A DNA stretch of 64,000 nt. Source: Actinobacteria bacterium UBA2279. Its GTDB lineage: Bacteria > Actinomycetota > Coriobacteriia > Anaerosomatales > Anaerosomataceae. Shown piece by piece: positions 62,348 through 64,000 of this stretch. The notes under the pieces are model-generated. The model saw only the letters and a list, made by a program, of their open reading frames with translations. It did not search any database and had not been told where the DNA came from. The stretch lies in contig DDWT01000021.1 of NCBI GenBank assembly GCA_002347365.1, positions 47,516 through 111,515 of the forward strand. Reading direction: 5' to 3'. The translations under genes and the position numbers were made by a program. How positions within the stretch are numbered: position 1 is the first letter of the stretch; each line of letters begins with the position of its first letter.

Positions 62348-62863
62348 TCAGATGACGTGAATCAACGAGACGATCTTCTTGTCTCCCAGCTTCTCGCGAC
62401 CGTTGAGGAAGTCGAGTTCGATCAGGAACGCGAAACCCGTCGTCTCTGCCCCCGCGATCTTCACGAGCATGGCTTTCGCGGCGGCGGTGCCGCCGGTAGC
62501 GAGTACGTCGTCGATGATCAGAACCCTATCACCAGGACCCATCGCGTCCTCATGGATCTCCAGCGTATCGGTGCCGTACTCGAGTGCGTACTCGGCGCTG
62601 GTCGTCTTCCCCGGAAGCTTGCCCGGCTTGCGCGCAGGCACGAACCCGGCCCCGAGCTTGTACGCGAGCGCTCCGCCGAAGATGAAGCCCCTGGCCTCGG
62701 CACCCAGGACCTTGGTGATGCCGGCGTCAGCAAACTCCTCGGCAATCGTATCGATCGCTCCCCGGAAGCCCTCTGGGCTCGCCAGAAGCGGGGTGATGTC
62801 TTTGAAGATGATCCCCTCTTTGGGGAAGTCGGGAATGTCCCGGATGTACTGCTCGAGATCCAA
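62348..62863 (-). CDS. apt: Adenine phosphoribosyltransferase
   Basis: Apt converts adenine and PRPP to AMP. The 171-residue protein has the family start [21 protein letters not shown], the PRPP motif [14 protein letters not shown] near residue 117, and [11 protein letters not shown]. The start is TTG 62863, five bases after GAGGAGG. It complements the purine permease and hpt for purine salvage. Confidence 0.95.
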   Translation of the reverse strand: MDLEQYIRDIPDFPKEGIIFKDITPLLASPEGFRGAIDTIAEEFADAGITKVLGAEARGFIFGGALAYKLGAGFVPARKPGKLPGKTTSAEYALEYGTDTLEIHEDAMGPGDRVLIIDDVLATGGTAAAKAMLVKIAGAETTGFAFLIELDFLNGREKLGDKKIVSLIHVI

Positions 62864-62892
62864 CGCTGCCTCCTCGTATCGGTGAAACCTTG

Positions 62893-62919
62893 CATAGCCT
62901 ACATCGAGCCGGGGCTATG
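62893..62919 (-). terminator. Inverted repeat between the potassium channel and apt
   Basis: CATAGCC and GGCTATG form perfect 7-base arms 13 bases apart in the 65-base gap. It could be a weak terminator of the channel gene or an operator of apt. Confidence 0.35.
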
Positions 62920-62928
62920 AGCCAGCGT

Positions 62929-63915
62929 TCAGAGCAACTCGCCGAGCTTCTCCAGCTGTGCCTGCGTGCCGAGAACGACGAGCTGGTCGCCGGGCATGAG
63001 CACGGTGTCAGGTGACGGGTTGGTGTTCAGACCGTCGTCCACTCCGTCCACGGCGAGGATGTAGGCACCGGTCTGGTCACGCACCTTCGCTTCCCTGATC
63101 GAGCGTCCCGACAACCTCGACTCCCGGGTCACCTTCATTGATTCCAGCGAGTAGTCCACCTGGTCACCGTGCGTGACGACGTCGAGATAGTCCGACACCA
63201 CGGGGTGCAGCACCATCGCAGCCATGCGTCGACCGCCGATCACGTTCGGTGTCAAGACACGGTCGGCGCCTGAGCGCAGGATCTTCACTTCGGAGGCGAC
63301 CTGCGTCGAACGCGCCACGATATAGAGAGACTCGTTGAGTGTTCGCGCGGTCAAGGAGACGAAGAGATTGTCCGAATCGGTGTCAAGCGCGGTGACGAGG
63401 CCTTTGGCTCGTTTGACACCTGCAGCACACAGGACGTCCTCATCGGTCGCATCGCCCTGCAGATGAAGCCAGCCAGCTTCCTCGGCTATCGCTGCGCACT
63501 CCTCGCACGTGTCCACAACGATGAAGTCCACTCCTTCGTCGGCAAGCGTATGCGCCACGACAGAACCCACGCGTCCGATTCCAACAACGATGTAGTGGTC
63601 TTTGAGTTCGTTGATGCGCTTGCTCATACGACGTCCCTCCAGCAGACCCTTGAGATGTCCTTCAACCATGAACTCGACGATCGTTCCGAACGAGTAGGCT
63701 AATCCGGCGACTCCGGCCAGGATCAGAACCATCGTGAATACCCGTCCGCCATCACTCAGCGGGGCGACCTCGTGAAAACCGACCGTGGCAATAGTGATGA
63801 CGGTCATGTAGAGCGCGTCAAGGAAGGACCAGCCCTCGATCGCCGCGTAGCCGAAGGTGCCGAAGGCGAGGACGGCCGCCAGCACCCCGATCGCGCGAGC
63901 AACCCGCCGCAACAT
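62929..63915 (-). CDS. Potassium channel with RCK (TrkA-N/TrkA-C) domains
   Basis: The 328-residue protein has two membrane helices (about 8-28 and 58-82) around a pore loop with selectivity filter TVGFHE, then a Rossmann RCK-N domain (about 108-225, VVGIGRVGSVVA) and a TrkA-C domain (about 245-328). It is a K+ channel regulated from the cytoplasm. The filter ends in F-H-E rather than the common Y-G-D. Start ATG overlaps the hpt stop. Confidence 0.88.
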   Translation of the reverse strand: MLRRVARAIGVLAAVLAFGTFGYAAIEGWSFLDALYMTVITIATVGFHEVAPLSDGGRVFTMVLILAGVAGLAYSFGTIVEFMVEGHLKGLLEGRRMSKRINELKDHYIVVGIGRVGSVVAHTLADEGVDFIVVDTCEECAAIAEEAGWLHLQGDATDEDVLCAAGVKRAKGLVTALDTDSDNLFVSLTARTLNESLYIVARSTQVASEVKILRSGADRVLTPNVIGGRRMAAMVLHPVVSDYLDVVTHGDQVDYSLESMKVTRESRLSGRSIREAKVRDQTGAYILAVDGVDDGLNTNPSPDTVLMPGDQLVVLGTQAQLEKLGELL

Positions 63916-64000
63916 CAGCCCATCACCTCGTCTTTGAGTGTTGCCACGAAAGGCAGATTCCTGAACCGCCCACCGAGATCGAGGCCATAGCCCACCACGA
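63915..64000 (-). CDS. hpt: Hypoxanthine phosphoribosyltransferase, 3' end only
   Basis: Only the last 27 codons are in the window, translating VVGYGLDLGGRFRNLPFVATL plus a short tail, which matches the conserved C-terminus of Hpt. The stop codon overlaps the potassium channel start (TGATG). Its 5' end is beyond the right edge. Hpt salvages hypoxanthine and guanine. Confidence 0.85.
   Translation of the reverse strand, partial: VVGYGLDLGGRFRNLPFVATLKDEVMG

Noticed and set aside
1..64000. tRNA or rRNA genes, CRISPR arrays, insertion sequences, phage genes
   Set aside because: I examined the spacers and found no cloverleaf, repeat array, transposase or integrase; gaps are short and the gene content is housekeeping.

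Overview
The window is a 64 kb piece of a high-GC bacterial chromosome, densely packed with housekeeping genes and short spacers. I see no tRNA, rRNA, insertion sequence, prophage or CRISPR array. The gene set suggests an anaerobic, Gram-positive-type actinobacterium, probably from or near the Coriobacteriia (inference). The reasons are: the actinobacterial order lexA / LysM protein / nrdR; LexA boxes of the GAAC-N4-GTTC type; RNase J plus RNase Y; an oxygen-sensitive glycyl-radical ribonucleotide reductase (nrdD/nrdG) with no aerobic enzyme in the window; indolepyruvate:ferredoxin oxidoreductase; diaminopimelate made through DapL; frequent GTG and TTG starts; and SpoVS.

Layout. 1-7549 (+): rimP (cut by the window edge)-nusA-rnpM-infB-rbfA-DHH phosphoesterase-truB-ribF, a translation/transcription operon with overlapping genes. 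7550-19442 (+): rpsO and pnp, an M16 peptidase, dapB-lysC-dapA, RNase J, uppP and ftsK. 19473-26257 (+): a RodZ-like protein, a YajQ protein, rimO, pgsA, cinA, thpR, then recA-recX behind an SOS promoter. 26258-26653: the only gene-free stretch over 300 bases; it holds a possible LexA-type promoter and hairpins. 26654-30642 (+): rny, an orphan GHKL ATPase, spoVS and a PHP phosphoesterase. 30649-37871 (+): miaB, a LigB-AMMECR1 fusion, miaA, dapF, dapL, hflX.

37868-43729: lexA (-) faces a LysM membrane protein (+) across a region with three LexA boxes, followed by nrdR, nrdD, a CPRC redoxin, nrdG, dut and a Nudix hydrolase. This links DNA-damage response, division and dNTP supply. 43895-48260 (+): two nucleobase permeases and a membrane glycosyltransferase. 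48414-59745 (-): read in transcription order, iorA-iorB-ACT protein-two substrate-binding proteins-livHMGF-paaK, an amino-acid uptake and 2-oxoacid oxidation module, followed by three small uncharacterised genes. 59869-62294: a divergent pair of exported cell-wall proteins sharing a coiled-coil layout, one NlpC/P60 and one RlpA-like. 62348-64000 (-): apt, a potassium channel and the 3' end of hpt.

Most genes are well-known families. The parts least explained are the GHKL ATPase between rny and spoVS, the damage-box promoter in front of rny, the LigB-AMMECR1 fusion inside the mia cluster, the zinc-motif tail on NusA, the three-gene tail after paaK, and the structured leader of the purine permease. 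All functional calls come from motif reading without database searches.
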